Assembly: GCA_902196205.1 (NCBI GenBank)
Contig: CABIKM010000055.1
Location: 1-64,000 of the forward strand
From: Candidatus Methylomirabilis lanthanidiphila
GTDB lineage: Bacteria > Methylomirabilota > Methylomirabilia > Methylomirabilales > Methylomirabilaceae
Direction of reading: 5' to 3'
DNA length: 64,000 nt
Shown here piece after piece: positions 28,267 through 35,886 of this stretch (positions within the stretch are counted from its first letter, which is position 1; each line of letters starts with the position of its first letter). The position numbers were made by a program, and so were the translations under genes. Under the pieces are notes generated by a model that saw only the letters and a program-made list of their open reading frames with translations, was not told the DNA's origin and made no database searches.

Positions 28267-28301
28267 CCCGGATATATCTAACGAATTTCAGACACACGGC
28301 A

Positions 28302-28397
28302 CTAACCAGGCTTTCCGTGATACCGGATGGAGCTCTTTTCTTTGACAATCCTGAACCCATTCTGTTCCAGCAATCTCACGAGGTCGCTGAATTTCAA
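28302..28397 (-). pseudogene. hicA: HicA toxin remnant, truncated
   Basis: The minus-strand frame reads KFSDLVRLLEQNGFRIVKEK and then SSIRYHGKPG before a TAG at 28302. This matches the N-terminal half of HicA (helix, then the strand carrying the catalytic region) but stops at about 31 of the usual 60-70 residues. The expected C-terminal helix is missing and the DNA that follows runs into the palindromic repeat at 28178-28266. hicB lies just beyond in the same orientation, which is the normal hicA-hicB order. No start codon with a good ribosome site is visible; TTG at 28397 is the nearest. Confidence 0.6.
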
Positions 28398-28410
28398 CCA
28401 GCGTCTCCAA

Positions 28411-28728
28411 TCACCGTGAGGCTGCGCCTTCCTGCCCTCTGCGCCGTCGCACGTAGGCCATGTAGCTGCGCAAGACCGCATTCATGCGCGACTGGTAACG
28501 TGGGCCTGAGGTCCTGAACCAGTCAAGCACATCTTCATCTACTCGCAGCGAAATGGCCCGCTTGGCCACAGGAAGCACGAGCGCGGGCTCAGCCCAGAAA
28601 TCGTCCGGAAGGTCGGCGAGCTCGGGCGGCGCCGTCCGAGCGATCTCGGCGTCACTCACACGCCCGAGATGGGCCAGATTTGCTCGGCCCCTGCTCGGGC
28701 GCCTACTCTTGCTTGACAGCCTGGTCAT
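28411..28728 (-). CDS. brnA: BrnA-type antitoxin
   Basis: 105 residues. The C-terminal half KRAISLRVDEDVLDWFRTSG followed by YQSRMNAVLRSYM is the BrnA ribbon-helix-helix DNA-binding domain. The N-terminal part binds the toxin in known pairs. Its ATG at 28728 lies inside the end of the toxin gene (26-nt overlap), so the pair is co-transcribed and coupled. BrnA dimers with BrnT repress their own promoter; a palindrome at that promoter (29003-29018) is the likely operator. Confidence 0.88.
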   Translation of the reverse strand: MTRLSSKSRRPSRGRANLAHLGRVSDAEIARTAPPELADLPDDFWAEPALVLPVAKRAISLRVDEDVLDWFRTSGPRYQSRMNAVLRSYMAYVRRRRGQEGAASR

Positions 28729-28996
28729 ATCGATTTCGCTCCCGCCGGTTACTCTGTCGCGCCGAGATGACCCGACGAGTTATCTCGCCCCTCGCCCCGG
28801 CACGATCCGTGAAGACAACCGTGAGGTGGAGGCCATCCGCGAGACCAATCGCTACGAACCGGCGTTCACCGTAGTCGCGACGGGTATCCTCCACCACCAG
28901 AATGGGACCATCGAAGATGAGCGAGGCAAACTCGAAGTCGAATCCGCGCTCCCGATAGTTCGCGTCGCCCTTACGCTGGCCCCAGGTGAACCGCAT
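28703..28996 (-). CDS. brnT: BrnT-type ribonuclease toxin
   Basis: 97 residues. The BrnT pattern is visible: FTWGQRKGDANYRERGFDFEFASLIFDGP, then ERRFVAIGLADGLHLTVVFTDR and RRVISARQSNRRERNRY. The family is a RelE-fold RNase that stops translation under stress. It precedes brnA as in the founding Brucella pair. The predicted promoter places the transcription start at or next to the ATG, so the message may be leaderless. Confidence 0.88.
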   Translation of the reverse strand: MRFTWGQRKGDANYRERGFDFEFASLIFDGPILVVEDTRRDYGERRFVAIGLADGLHLTVVFTDRAGARGEITRRVISARQSNRRERNRYDQAVKQE

Positions 28997-29390
28997 ACCT
29001 AAATATACTTATGTATATACACTCTGTCAAGCCCCTCTCACAGCGGAAGGGAACCCGGCGCAGCCCAACGAATGGCTGAGCCGTCCGAAGGATCGGTCTC
29101 AAGCCGAGGGTTAGATGGAGGTTCACTTGAATACCGGCAATAATAATATCCTTGATCATGGACAGTGCTGCGATGGTCGCTGCGATAATAGCGATAATTT
29201 CAGCACGACGGGCACGGCGATCAGTGCGAGAAATCAAGTCTGAATTGAGTTCATGCTGATGGAGTCGGTTTCGTCGATCAATCTCATTGTCGATAAGAAT
29301 GGCTTCTGGGTGATCCGATGACAAACCCTGCCGTATCTTGGCGAGTTCTTCAATCGGAACACCTTTTACCGTTTCAGACGTTATTTCCAT
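28971..29390 (-). CDS. Small membrane protein of unknown function
   Basis: 139 residues from the ATG at 29390. The N-terminal 65 residues are charged and probably helical (IPIEELAKIRQGL-like, EIDRRNRLHQHELNSDLISR). One hydrophobic segment follows (EIIAIIAATIAALSMIKDIIIAG). The C-terminal part runs through the brnT promoter and 26 nt into brnT, so the true protein may end differently or the overlap may be accidental. I recognise no family. The codon pattern in the first two thirds looks coding. Confidence 0.42.
   Translation of the reverse strand: MEITSETVKGVPIEELAKIRQGLSSDHPEAILIDNEIDRRNRLHQHELNSDLISRTDRRARRAEIIAIIAATIAALSMIKDIIIAGIQVNLHLTLGLRPILRTAQPFVGLRRVPFRCERGLTECIYISIFRYAVHLGPA
29002..29030 (-). 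promoter_or_regulatory. brnT-brnA promoter with overlapping operator palindrome
   Basis: On the minus strand TTGACA (29025-29030), a 17-nt spacer and TATATT (29002-29007) make a near-perfect sigma-70 promoter. The perfect inverted repeat ATATAC-TTAT-GTATAT at 29003-29018 covers the -10 and spacer and is the probable BrnA/BrnTA binding site. The brnT ATG begins 6 nt after the -10 box. Confidence 0.75.
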
Positions 29391-29610
29391 CTAACTACTG
29401 AGTACACTGATCAGTATACGACGGCCATTTGAGTGTCGGTTCTTGCCAGGATTGTCTTTTCATTCCAAGGAGTTGTCAACCAGTTTCTGATCACTGTCCA
29501 ACCGGCACACACCGACTGGGATGTCTCGATATACCTGCGCGGAATTCAGGGGTGTAGAACTTGCTTATAAAAATCCCCGTACCGTCATTTCCCCGAAAGT
29601 CCCCCGTCCA

Positions 29611-29708
29611 CGTCATTGCGAGAGAGCGCAACAACCGAAACAATCTCACAGTATTTCAGAACAACGACGGTGAGATTGCCGCGCTCCCGTTGGTCGCTCG
29701 CAATGACG
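29611..29708. repeat. Dispersed repeat (CGTCATTGCGAG type), copy a
   Basis: It begins CGTCATTGCGAGAGAGCGC and ends GGTCGCTCGCAATGACG; the ends are inverted complements. A second copy with the same ends is at 46795-46895. Both copies are about 100 bp, as expected of a MITE- or BIME-like element. Confidence 0.85.
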
Positions 29709-29810
29709 AGCCAGGGAAACGTACGGGCTCGATACTGACTTTCATGCCCATGGGCGCGCCGGCGGCGCATGCGGTATTCCCGCAGTCGTTACGCGGGGAC
29801 CCGTTGGTTG

Positions 29811-29840
29811 TACTGGATACCGGCTTTCGCCGGTATGACG
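29811..29840. repeat. Half copy of the CGTCATACCGGCG-type palindromic repeat
   Basis: ACTGGATACCGGCTTTCGCCGGTATGACG matches, in inverted orientation, one end of the repeat at 28178-28266, including the CCGGC/GCCGG hairpin. Confidence 0.7.
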
Positions 29841-29871
29841 ATTTATGTGCGGTAACTTCCGAAATTAAGCA

Positions 29872-30038
29872 GTAGCTCACCGTGACGCTGAGATCGGCGT
29901 ACTCCAGAAGCTCATGGACGTCCTGATGTCGTAGCTATCTTCTGACAGGTGAGTGGCACAGGAATGTCGGAACGTGTGATAGGTTGCGGGTTGAGAAATG
30001 CCGGCGTTAAGCCGCTCATCCCTCAATGCTGCAATGCC
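29872..30038 (-). pseudogene. Tyrosine recombinase (integron-integrase-like) C-terminal relic, frameshifted
   Basis: The minus strand encodes LNAGISQPATYHTFRHSCAT followed by HLSEDSYDIRT, the box II region of tyrosine recombinases (HxLRHSFATHLLExGxDIRTVQ). After a one-frame shift near 29920 the next frame gives VHELLEYADLSVTVSY, matching the ELLGHxxxSTTxIY segment with the catalytic tyrosine. Key His and Arg of HTFRHS are present, but the His of LGH and the frame are lost. There is no N-terminal domain. Confidence 0.7.
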
Positions 30039-30124
30039 GGGTGGAAGAGTGGCATGGATCGGACGCCCCGCTGCGTGATGTGATGCGGATACCCAGATAC
30101 TGCGATTCTGGTAACATGCGCCAT
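30023..30124 (-). pseudogene. REP-associated tyrosine transposase (TnpA_REP/RAYT) N-terminal relic
   Basis: From an ATG at 30124 the frame reads MAHVTRIAVSGYPHHITQRG then VRSMPLF, the conserved opening of Y1 transposases of the IS200/RAYT type, including the HxH-like PHH metal site. Homology stops at about 30044, where the tyrosine-recombinase relic begins in another frame. The catalytic tyrosine region is missing. RAYT enzymes are linked to the spread of palindromic REP sequences, which abound in this window. Confidence 0.62.
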
Positions 30125-30182
30125 GCGTGGACCCGCGTCGAGCGGTAGGCCCTCAGTCAAGACCAATGTGTATTGTGTCCCC

Positions 30183-30207
30183 GGAATTCGCGGAATTCGG
30201 GAATTCG
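30183..30207. repeat. Three GGAATTCG units in tandem
   Basis: GGAATTCG at 30183, 30192 and 30200, with 0-1 bp spacing, just past the stop of the NMO gene. Each unit contains the 6-bp palindrome GAATTC. Confidence 0.6.
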
Positions 30208-30224
30208 GGACGCTACTGTTTCGG

Positions 30225-31658
30225 TCACTCGCTCGTGGCGGCGCCGGCGAGCAGGTAATCGAGCACCTCCTTCGCCGTGTAGGACTCGCGGCCGGCGAGG
30301 AACTGGCCGAGCTCCTTGGCCTGATCGCCCGCCGTGATCAACTGGGGTTCGGTCGTCCCGTCCTGGCGCAGTTGCCCGTGACCGATGTTCGCAAACAGCG
30401 CGTTACACAGGCAGCGCCGTCCGATGGTATCGCTCGCGTCGCCGCCCTTGGCGACGTATGCCTCCACCGGTTCGCTCGGGCAACGATAGCCCACGCCGCC
30501 GTCACTCGTGCGATAGGGTGTCCGCAGATGACCGATGTCGCAGAGGCGCGTGCGCGATGCCGTCTCGACCGGCGCGTCGCCGCGCACAACGATCTTGAAC
30601 GGATATCCCGTCGGCGACGCCAGCGGGTCCGTGAATACGTCGAGCTGGCCCGCGCGCGCGGAGGCGAGCATCGCACGGCGCTGCTCCGCCGGCAACCCCG
30701 ACTCGTCGCAGAAGGCGAAGAGTGTACCAACCTGGATGCCCGCAGCTCCCTCCTTGAGCGCCGCCGTAAGAGCCTCTGGTGATCCCGCCCCTCCGGCGCG
30801 CCAGAAGGGCAGACCGAGCGCGCGTATGGCCGCGAGATCGACTGTGTCCCGCTTGCCGTAGATCGGCTCGCCCCGTTCGTTCCGGCGGGCCTCTCCTCGC
30901 GGCGGCGCGTTGTGTCCGCCCGCGGTCGGCCCTTCGATCACGAATCCGTCGACCCGGCCGTTCGCCTTGCGGGCGAGCAGGGTCGCGAGCGAGTTCGAGG
31001 CGACGACGGCGAAAAAGCGCGGACGAGTGAGGGGCTGCGAAACGGCGGCGCCGTGACGGCGTGGGTCGAAATGCAACTCCTCGACTTCACCGGTGCCGGC
31101 GCCCGCGACCTCAAGACACAGCGTCGCCGGCTCGTGAGCGGCGAGCTGATCGAGTACACCGGGAATCTTGAGCGGGATGCCGGCCCCCATCAGCACGACA
31201 CCGACTCCGGCGAGCATCGCCCCGTAGAGCGTTGCGAGCGTCGGTAATTGGATCTTGGTCAACAGGTTGATGCCGACGGCACCGTCGTGACCCTCGCGGG
31301 CGAGGTACACCTCGACAAAGGTCGCGGCCACAATCAGTTGCTCTCGCTCGACGCTCATGCGCTGCCGGAGCATCGGAACCGTGCGATAGGGCGTTCCAGC
31401 GGGGCGGCCGCCAGGCCGGAAATACCGCGCCAGCACGCGCGCGGCGACGCCGGGAATCGGGAAGACCTCGAGCGCGCGGCGCACGTGCCCGCCAGGGTCG
31501 CCGTCTTCGAGACGCCGCGCGAGAAGTATATCCAAGCCGGTCCCCGACACGACGCCGAGTTGACCCGCGCGCGACACTGCCCGCGCCAACTCCCAGCCGG
31601 AGATTCCGACACCCATGCCGCCCTGAATGACGAGCGGCAACGTTCTCACGGATTCCAT
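30225..31658 (-). CDS. Nitronate monooxygenase family flavoprotein
   Basis: 477 residues from the ATG at 31658, which has GGAGGAG nine bases upstream and yields the typical opening LPLVIQGGMGVGISGWELARAVS. A GTG at 31715 in the same frame is an alternative; it overlaps the TGA of a 42-codon frame (31712-31840) of doubtful reality. The FMN barrel is supported by VIQGGMG, VIEGPTAGGHNAPP and the glycine-rich FWRAGGAGSPEAL and GAAGIQVGTLFAF. The family oxidises alkyl nitronates, and some members act as enoyl reductases. A Cys-rich region near the C terminus (GRRCLCNALFANIGHGQ) is typical of the long subfamily. It stands alone between mobile-element relics, which hints at acquisition by transfer. 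Confidence 0.85.
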   Translation of the reverse strand: MESVRTLPLVIQGGMGVGISGWELARAVSRAGQLGVVSGTGLDILLARRLEDGDPGGHVRRALEVFPIPGVAARVLARYFRPGGRPAGTPYRTVPMLRQRMSVEREQLIVAATFVEVYLAREGHDGAVGINLLTKIQLPTLATLYGAMLAGVGVVLMGAGIPLKIPGVLDQLAAHEPATLCLEVAGAGTGEVEELHFDPRRHGAAVSQPLTRPRFFAVVASNSLATLLARKANGRVDGFVIEGPTAGGHNAPPRGEARRNERGEPIYGKRDTVDLAAIRALGLPFWRAGGAGSPEALTAALKEGAAGIQVGTLFAFCDESGLPAEQRRAMLASARAGQLDVFTDPLASPTGYPFKIVVRGDAPVETASRTRLCDIGHLRTPYRTSDGGVGYRCPSEPVEAYVAKGGDASDTIGRRCLCNALFANIGHGQLRQDGTTEPQLITAGDQAKELGQFLAGRESYTAKEVLDYLLAGAATSE

Positions 31659-31958
31659 TCTCTGGCGCTCCTCCGGCGGAAGACCCGGCGATGACGCACG
31701 GGCGATGGCACTCACGACCGCCCCCGCCGGCGACGCGCCGGCGAGATGACATCCAAGAGGGCGTCGCGGCTCCGTGTGCCCGACGCGAACCGGCGGTTCA
31801 CCTCTCGCAGGCGTTCGAATAGTTCTTTTCGCGACATCATCGTCTTACTGGTCCTTGTCCGGCTAACCATTGAGCATATCGGTCCATCGAAGAACGGGAA
31901 TCCGGATTCCGTGCCGGCATAACATGCAGCTTCAGAGACCCGTTCTCCTGGCCACGTC

Positions 31959-32090
31959 ATGAATTCCCGAGCCTGTCGTTCGGCGGGTGCAACGTATCGC
32001 AGCGTCTTATGCGGGTCATTATAAGACACGAACCGGGCCGTGAGCGGTCGGGGAGATAGGTAACACAAAGGTCCGGAGACATAGGTTACA
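31959..32090 (-). mobile_element. IS3/IS481-type transposase C-terminal relic
   Basis: The minus strand encodes ARFVSYNDPHKTLRYVAPAE, which resembles the conserved integrase-core ending (YNxxRPHxALGYxTPAE). It is preceded by GTAACCTATGTCTCCGGACC, a sequence type I associate with the 3' part of IS481-like elements. No upstream catalytic part and no second terminal repeat are seen, so this is a fragment at most. Confidence 0.42.
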
Positions 32091-32130
32091 CCTTATACCG
32101 TATCAGTTTACCATACTCGTCCTCGATATG

Positions 32131-32202
32131 CATGTGGCATTCGTGGAGGTCGCCGAGGAGTTTCTGCACGGTGCGAATGCCATACCCAACTTTGAGGACA
32201 AG
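32131..32202 (-). pseudogene. Second tyrosine recombinase relic
   Basis: The minus strand encodes LVLKVGYGIRTVQKLLGDLH, matching the LLExGxDIRTVQELLGHxD block of integron-type integrases. Only about 24 residues are recognisable; the His of LGH is Asp here. It lies 50 nt from the IS481-like fragment and opposite the first recombinase relic across the NMO gene. Confidence 0.5.
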
Positions 32203-32279
32203 GATGACATATAAATGCCGTTTGGCGCCGGCTTCTGACGAACTCAAGATGACGGGCAAGATCCGGAATACAGCCGCTC

Positions 32280-33029
32280 TCAGAGTCGCTGCCAGAGCCA
32301 TTGCGGGGTCAGGCGGAGCGCGTAGGCCGAGAGGATCGTGAAATAGTTGGTGAGCAGCAGGCCGCCGACGACAATCAGGAAGATCCCGCCAACGGCGCTC
32401 ATCACCGGTATAAGCCGCTTGAACCGGTCAAAATAGTCGAGAAAGCGATTAAGGGCAAGGGCGCTCAAAAAGAACGGGATGGCGAGACCGAGCGAGTAGG
32501 CGCCGAGCATCAGGATCCCCGTGTAGGCGGTCTTGGCCGTGCTCGCGTACAGCAGGATGGAGCCCAGGATCGGACCGACACACGGCGTCCAGCCGGCGGC
32601 GAAGGTGACCCCCACGATGAACGCGCCCAGATATCCGGCCGGCCGATCCTGCAGTTCGAGTCGGACGGTCCGCGTGAGAAAGGGGAGGTTGAGGAAGCCG
32701 GCAATGTACAGGCCGAACAGGATGACCAATACGCCCCCGACCTTTCTGAGAATCTGCTGATAGTCAAACAGGAGCCGGCCCAGCAGGCTGAAGGAGGCGC
32801 CCAACGACATGAAGACTACGGAGAAGCCAAAGATAAAGCAGAGAGCGTTCAGGACGATCGCCCGGCGTGTTTTGACATTGTTGACCGAGTCCGACAGTTC
32901 ACCGAACGAGAGGCCGGTCACAAAGGAAAGGTAGGAGGGAAAGATCGGAAGCACGCAGGGTGAGAGGAATGAGAGAACCCCGGCCCCCAGGGCCATCCAG
33001 ATGGTCACTGTCTCGCCAGTCCCCAACAT
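32280..33029 (-). CDS. ccdA: Cytochrome c biogenesis/thiol transport protein CcdA
   Basis: 249 residues; ATG with GAGG upstream. Six hydrophobic segments and the paired redox cysteines of the DsbD/CcdA family are present: Cys25 in LSPCVLP and Cys150 in GWTPCVGP. CcdA carries reducing power across the membrane for cytochrome c maturation or for reducing envelope thiols. It is the last gene of the envelope operon, 26 nt after an M16-family gene. A separate thioredoxin-like partner is not seen here. Confidence 0.9.
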   Translation of the reverse strand: MLGTGETVTIWMALGAGVLSFLSPCVLPIFPSYLSFVTGLSFGELSDSVNNVKTRRAIVLNALCFIFGFSVVFMSLGASFSLLGRLLFDYQQILRKVGGVLVILFGLYIAGFLNLPFLTRTVRLELQDRPAGYLGAFIVGVTFAAGWTPCVGPILGSILLYASTAKTAYTGILMLGAYSLGLAIPFFLSALALNRFLDYFDRFKRLIPVMSAVGGIFLIVVGGLLLTNYFTILSAYALRLTPQWLWQRL

Positions 33030-33055
33030 CAGCAGCCTCTCGGCTTAGCCACGCT

Positions 33056-34390
33056 CTACTCGGAGAGCGCTGCTTTCGCCTGATCGGCGACGACAACTAG
33101 GACGTAACCCTCCGGCCTGAGATATGTGCGTGCGACTCGCAGGATATCCTCTTTGCTGACGCCTTCGATCAGCGTTCGGTAGCGGTCCGCATAATCCAGT
33201 CCTAGTTTATAATACTCCACCACTGAAATCAACCCGGCCAGCTTCGCGTTGGTATCTAGCCGAAGGGGAAAGCTTCCGATGAGGTAGGCCTTCGCATCGG
33301 CCAGTTCCTGATCGGTCACCCCTTGCTCCCGAATCCGCTGAAGCTCCCGCACCACCTCCCGCACCGCAGGGCCGGCGGTATCATTCTTTGTCTGCAGCGC
33401 CACCTGAAACGATCCTCGCTCCAGGCCGGGAGCGAATTGGGAGCTGACATCATAGGCCCAGCCCTTCTGCTCACGTATGCGCTCCACCAGGCGAGAGGAA
33501 AATCCGCCCCCGCCCAGGATGTAGTTCATAACCGTCAAGGCGTAGAAATCCGGGTTATCCCGTCGGATGCCCTGATGGCCGAGGATGATATTCGCCTGAG
33601 CCAGCCTCCGGTCTACCTTTTTGACGACGATCTTCTCCTGAAGCGGCGCGGGCTCCGTCGCCCGCTTCACTGTCCCCTTGCCTTTCGGCCACGAGCCGAG
33701 CACTGCGCGGATCTGGTTAGTGATCTCGCTTCTATCGACGTCGCCCACCACGGTGACAACAATCCGTTCCGGGGTGTAGTGATCGCGGTGGAACCCCATG
33801 ATCTCATCCCTGGTGATCGCGGCGAGGGACGCATCGCTTCCCTCCAGCGGGCGTCCATACGGATGGCTTCCAAAGACCAACTCGTTGAACGCCTCCTCCG
33901 CCACCTCGCTCGGATCCTCCTGCCGCTTCCGCAACGCCGCCCTGAGTTCCTGCGCCTTTCTGGCGATCTCCCCTTGCTCAAAGGCCGGGTGAAGCAGGAC
34001 GTCCGCCAACAACGCCAGTCCTTGCGGTATATCCTTTTTGAGCAGCGTCAGATCCACTTCACTAAAGTCCCGACCCGCGGATGAAGAAAGGGAGGCGCCG
34101 ATAAAGTCCACCGACTCATCGATCTGGGCGGCTGTCCGGGTCGTCGTGCCCCTTGTCAGCAGCAGAGCCGTCAGATTGGCCAGCCCCGCGCGTTCCTTCG
34201 ACTCCCAGAGGGAGCCCGCCTGCACCGTCGCCTTGATGGTTACAATCGGCAGCGCCGGGCTGCTTCTGACCAGCAGTGTGAGCCCGTTCTCCAGAACCCG
34301 CCGTTCGGCTAACGGGGCCGCCGCCACGAGAACCGGCAGCAGCAGGAGCAGCAGAAGGCTGAATGACAAAGCCCATCGGTATCGTCGCAT
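33056..34390 (-). CDS. M16-family peptidase homologue, catalytically inactive subunit
   Basis: 444 residues from the ATG at 34390, giving the signal peptide MRRYRWALSFSLLLLLLLPV ending near AAA. The two M16 halves are recognisable, but the zinc motif HxxEH is replaced by GLANLTALLL, so it cannot bind zinc. The C-terminal half keeps the R/Y substrate-gripping pair in SSRLVERIREQKGWAYDVSSQ. This is the usual pattern of heterodimeric M16B proteases, in which one subunit cuts and the other shapes the chamber. Its partner is the active M16 gene just upstream (34516-35880), 125 nt away across a palindromic repeat. Periplasmic location is inferred. Confidence 0.88.
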   Translation of the reverse strand: MRRYRWALSFSLLLLLLLPVLVAAAPLAERRVLENGLTLLVRSSPALPIVTIKATVQAGSLWESKERAGLANLTALLLTRGTTTRTAAQIDESVDFIGASLSSSAGRDFSEVDLTLLKKDIPQGLALLADVLLHPAFEQGEIARKAQELRAALRKRQEDPSEVAEEAFNELVFGSHPYGRPLEGSDASLAAITRDEIMGFHRDHYTPERIVVTVVGDVDRSEITNQIRAVLGSWPKGKGTVKRATEPAPLQEKIVVKKVDRRLAQANIILGHQGIRRDNPDFYALTVMNYILGGGGFSSRLVERIREQKGWAYDVSSQFAPGLERGSFQVALQTKNDTAGPAVREVVRELQRIREQGVTDQELADAKAYLIGSFPLRLDTNAKLAGLISVVEYYKLGLDYADRYRTLIEGVSKEDILRVARTYLRPEGYVLVVVADQAKAALSE

Positions 34391-34429
34391 CGTGCTATTT
34401 ATCGCCTTTCGCACCCCGCACCTCGTACC

Positions 34430-34466
34430 AAATCCCCCCGCGCCCCCCTTTATCAAAGGGGGGGGT
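34430..34466. repeat. CCCCCTTT-family palindromic repeat, copy C
   Basis: AAATCCCCCC, then CGCCCCCCTTTATCAAAGGGGG form a hairpin between the two M16 genes. Same family as the copies at 20120 and 21905. Confidence 0.75.
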
Positions 34467-34515
34467 TAGCCCGCACCCTACACGTTGCACTGAGGGTAGC
34501 CACAGGGGGCTGCCC

Positions 34516-35880
34516 CTACCTCTTAATCTTTTCGGGAACCAGTACTGCAACGGTGCGGTTATCCGGCGTCAGGTAGGCTTTCGCGACCCGTTGCAGATCC
34601 GCTGCCGTGACGTTGCGGATACCGGGAAGGTAAGCCTCCCATGCGCGCCAGTTGGCGATGATCTCATACTCAGCCAGCACCCTGGCCAGGTTAAACACCG
34701 AATCCTGCCCGAACAGGAAATCGGCTTCGATCTGATTCTTAACCTTCTGGAGTTCCCGGTCCGAAACCGGCTCGTTCTTCACCCGCTCGATCTCTGCCGT
34801 CAGAGCCTGCTCAACCTCTTCAGCCGTTTTGCCGGGCATCACGCTGGCGTACAGGGGGAAGAGGTTCGGGTCGATGCTTTCCCGGTCGTACCCCCCGCCG
34901 GCGAACAGCGCAAGCTGCTTCTCGTAGACCAGGCTCTTGTAGATCCTGGCGCTCTTGCCTCCGGACAGGATATAGGCCAGCACCTCAAGCGCAAAGTTGT
35001 CGGGATGTTTCAGATTCGGGACGTGGTACCCCATGAATACAAACGGCAGTTCCGCTTCCTTCTTCAGGAACACCCGTCGCTCTCCCCGCTGCTCCGGCTC
35101 CACGGCGCGGACGGCGGGCGGATCGGCGGCCCGCGGAATCGACCCGAAGTACTGCCGAATTTTTGGAAGTAGTTCGTCGCTGTTGAAATCACCGACGACG
35201 ATCAGCACGGCGTTATTCGGCACGTAGTAGGCGTTGTAGTAGCGCAGCAGATCCTCCCGCGCCAGCTTCTCGATGTCGGTCATCCAGCCAATGACAGGCT
35301 GTCGGTACGGGTGCGCCTGAAACGCCGCCGCCGCCATTGCCTCTCTCAAGGCGGACACGGGATCGTCGTCGGTGCGTAGACGACGCTCCTCCATGACCAC
35401 CTTCTTCTCCGACTCCAACTCTTTCGAATCAAGCAGCAGACCGCGCATCCGATCGGCCTCAAGTCTCAGAGCCAGTTCGATCCGATCCGAGGCGAAGGTC
35501 TCGAAGTAGCCCGTGTAATCGTCGCTGGTAAAGGCGTTGTCGCGACCGCCGTTCTTTCTGATGATTCTCGAAAACTGCCCCGGTCCTACTTTCGCGGTCC
35601 CCTTAAACATCATATGCTCCAACAGGTGGGACAGACCGGTAGTCCCCGGTTGTTCGTTGCGCGCGCCGACCCGATACCAGACATGGATAGTGACCACAGG
35701 CGCCTTGTGCTCCTCAAGCAACAGAATTTTCAGTCCGTTCTCGAGTACCGACTCCTTCACCCTGGCCGTGACCTGCGCGTCCGCGAGACCCTGGATCAGG
35801 AGGACGCAGAGCACGAGCCAGGCCATCACCGCACCCCGCATTCGTACGCACTGTATCCGCTGTCGCATCGCTGTTTTCAT
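34516..35880 (-). CDS. M16-family zinc metalloprotease, active subunit
   Basis: 454 residues with an N-terminal signal (MAWLVLCVLLIQGLADAQ; upstream Met residues make the exact start uncertain). The inverted zinc motif HLLEH is at residues 85-89, with the third ligand in EKKVVMEERR near residue 164. The second half has the FNLARVLAEYE and R/Y-type elements of M16B. Such proteases degrade or process peptides in the periplasm. It is followed by its inactive partner and preceded by a DUF192 gene with a 6-nt gap, within the htrA-led operon. Confidence 0.92.
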   Translation of the reverse strand: MKTAMRQRIQCVRMRGAVMAWLVLCVLLIQGLADAQVTARVKESVLENGLKILLLEEHKAPVVTIHVWYRVGARNEQPGTTGLSHLLEHMMFKGTAKVGPGQFSRIIRKNGGRDNAFTSDDYTGYFETFASDRIELALRLEADRMRGLLLDSKELESEKKVVMEERRLRTDDDPVSALREAMAAAAFQAHPYRQPVIGWMTDIEKLAREDLLRYYNAYYVPNNAVLIVVGDFNSDELLPKIRQYFGSIPRAADPPAVRAVEPEQRGERRVFLKKEAELPFVFMGYHVPNLKHPDNFALEVLAYILSGGKSARIYKSLVYEKQLALFAGGGYDRESIDPNLFPLYASVMPGKTAEEVEQALTAEIERVKNEPVSDRELQKVKNQIEADFLFGQDSVFNLARVLAEYEIIANWRAWEAYLPGIRNVTAADLQRVAKAYLTPDNRTVAVLVPEKIKR

Positions 35881-35886
35881 AACGCG

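Larger units (their letters stand above)
29391..30224. other. 830-bp region of repeats and mobile-gene relics
   Basis: No intact gene. It contains a CGTCATTGCGAG-type repeat (29611-29708), half a palindromic repeat (29811-29840), a tyrosine-recombinase relic (29872-30038), a REP-associated transposase relic (30023-30124) and three GGAATTCG units (30183-30207). The open frame at 29561-29875 is formed by the repeats and is not annotated. Confidence 0.75.

Noticed and set aside
29561-29875. 104-codon plus-strand frame
   Set aside because: It consists of the CGTCATTGCGAG-type repeat and a half palindromic repeat.
31712-31840. 42-codon minus-strand frame before the NMO gene
   Set aside because: Arg-rich, weak ribosome site, no family; its overlap with an alternative GTG start of NMO is noted in that entry.
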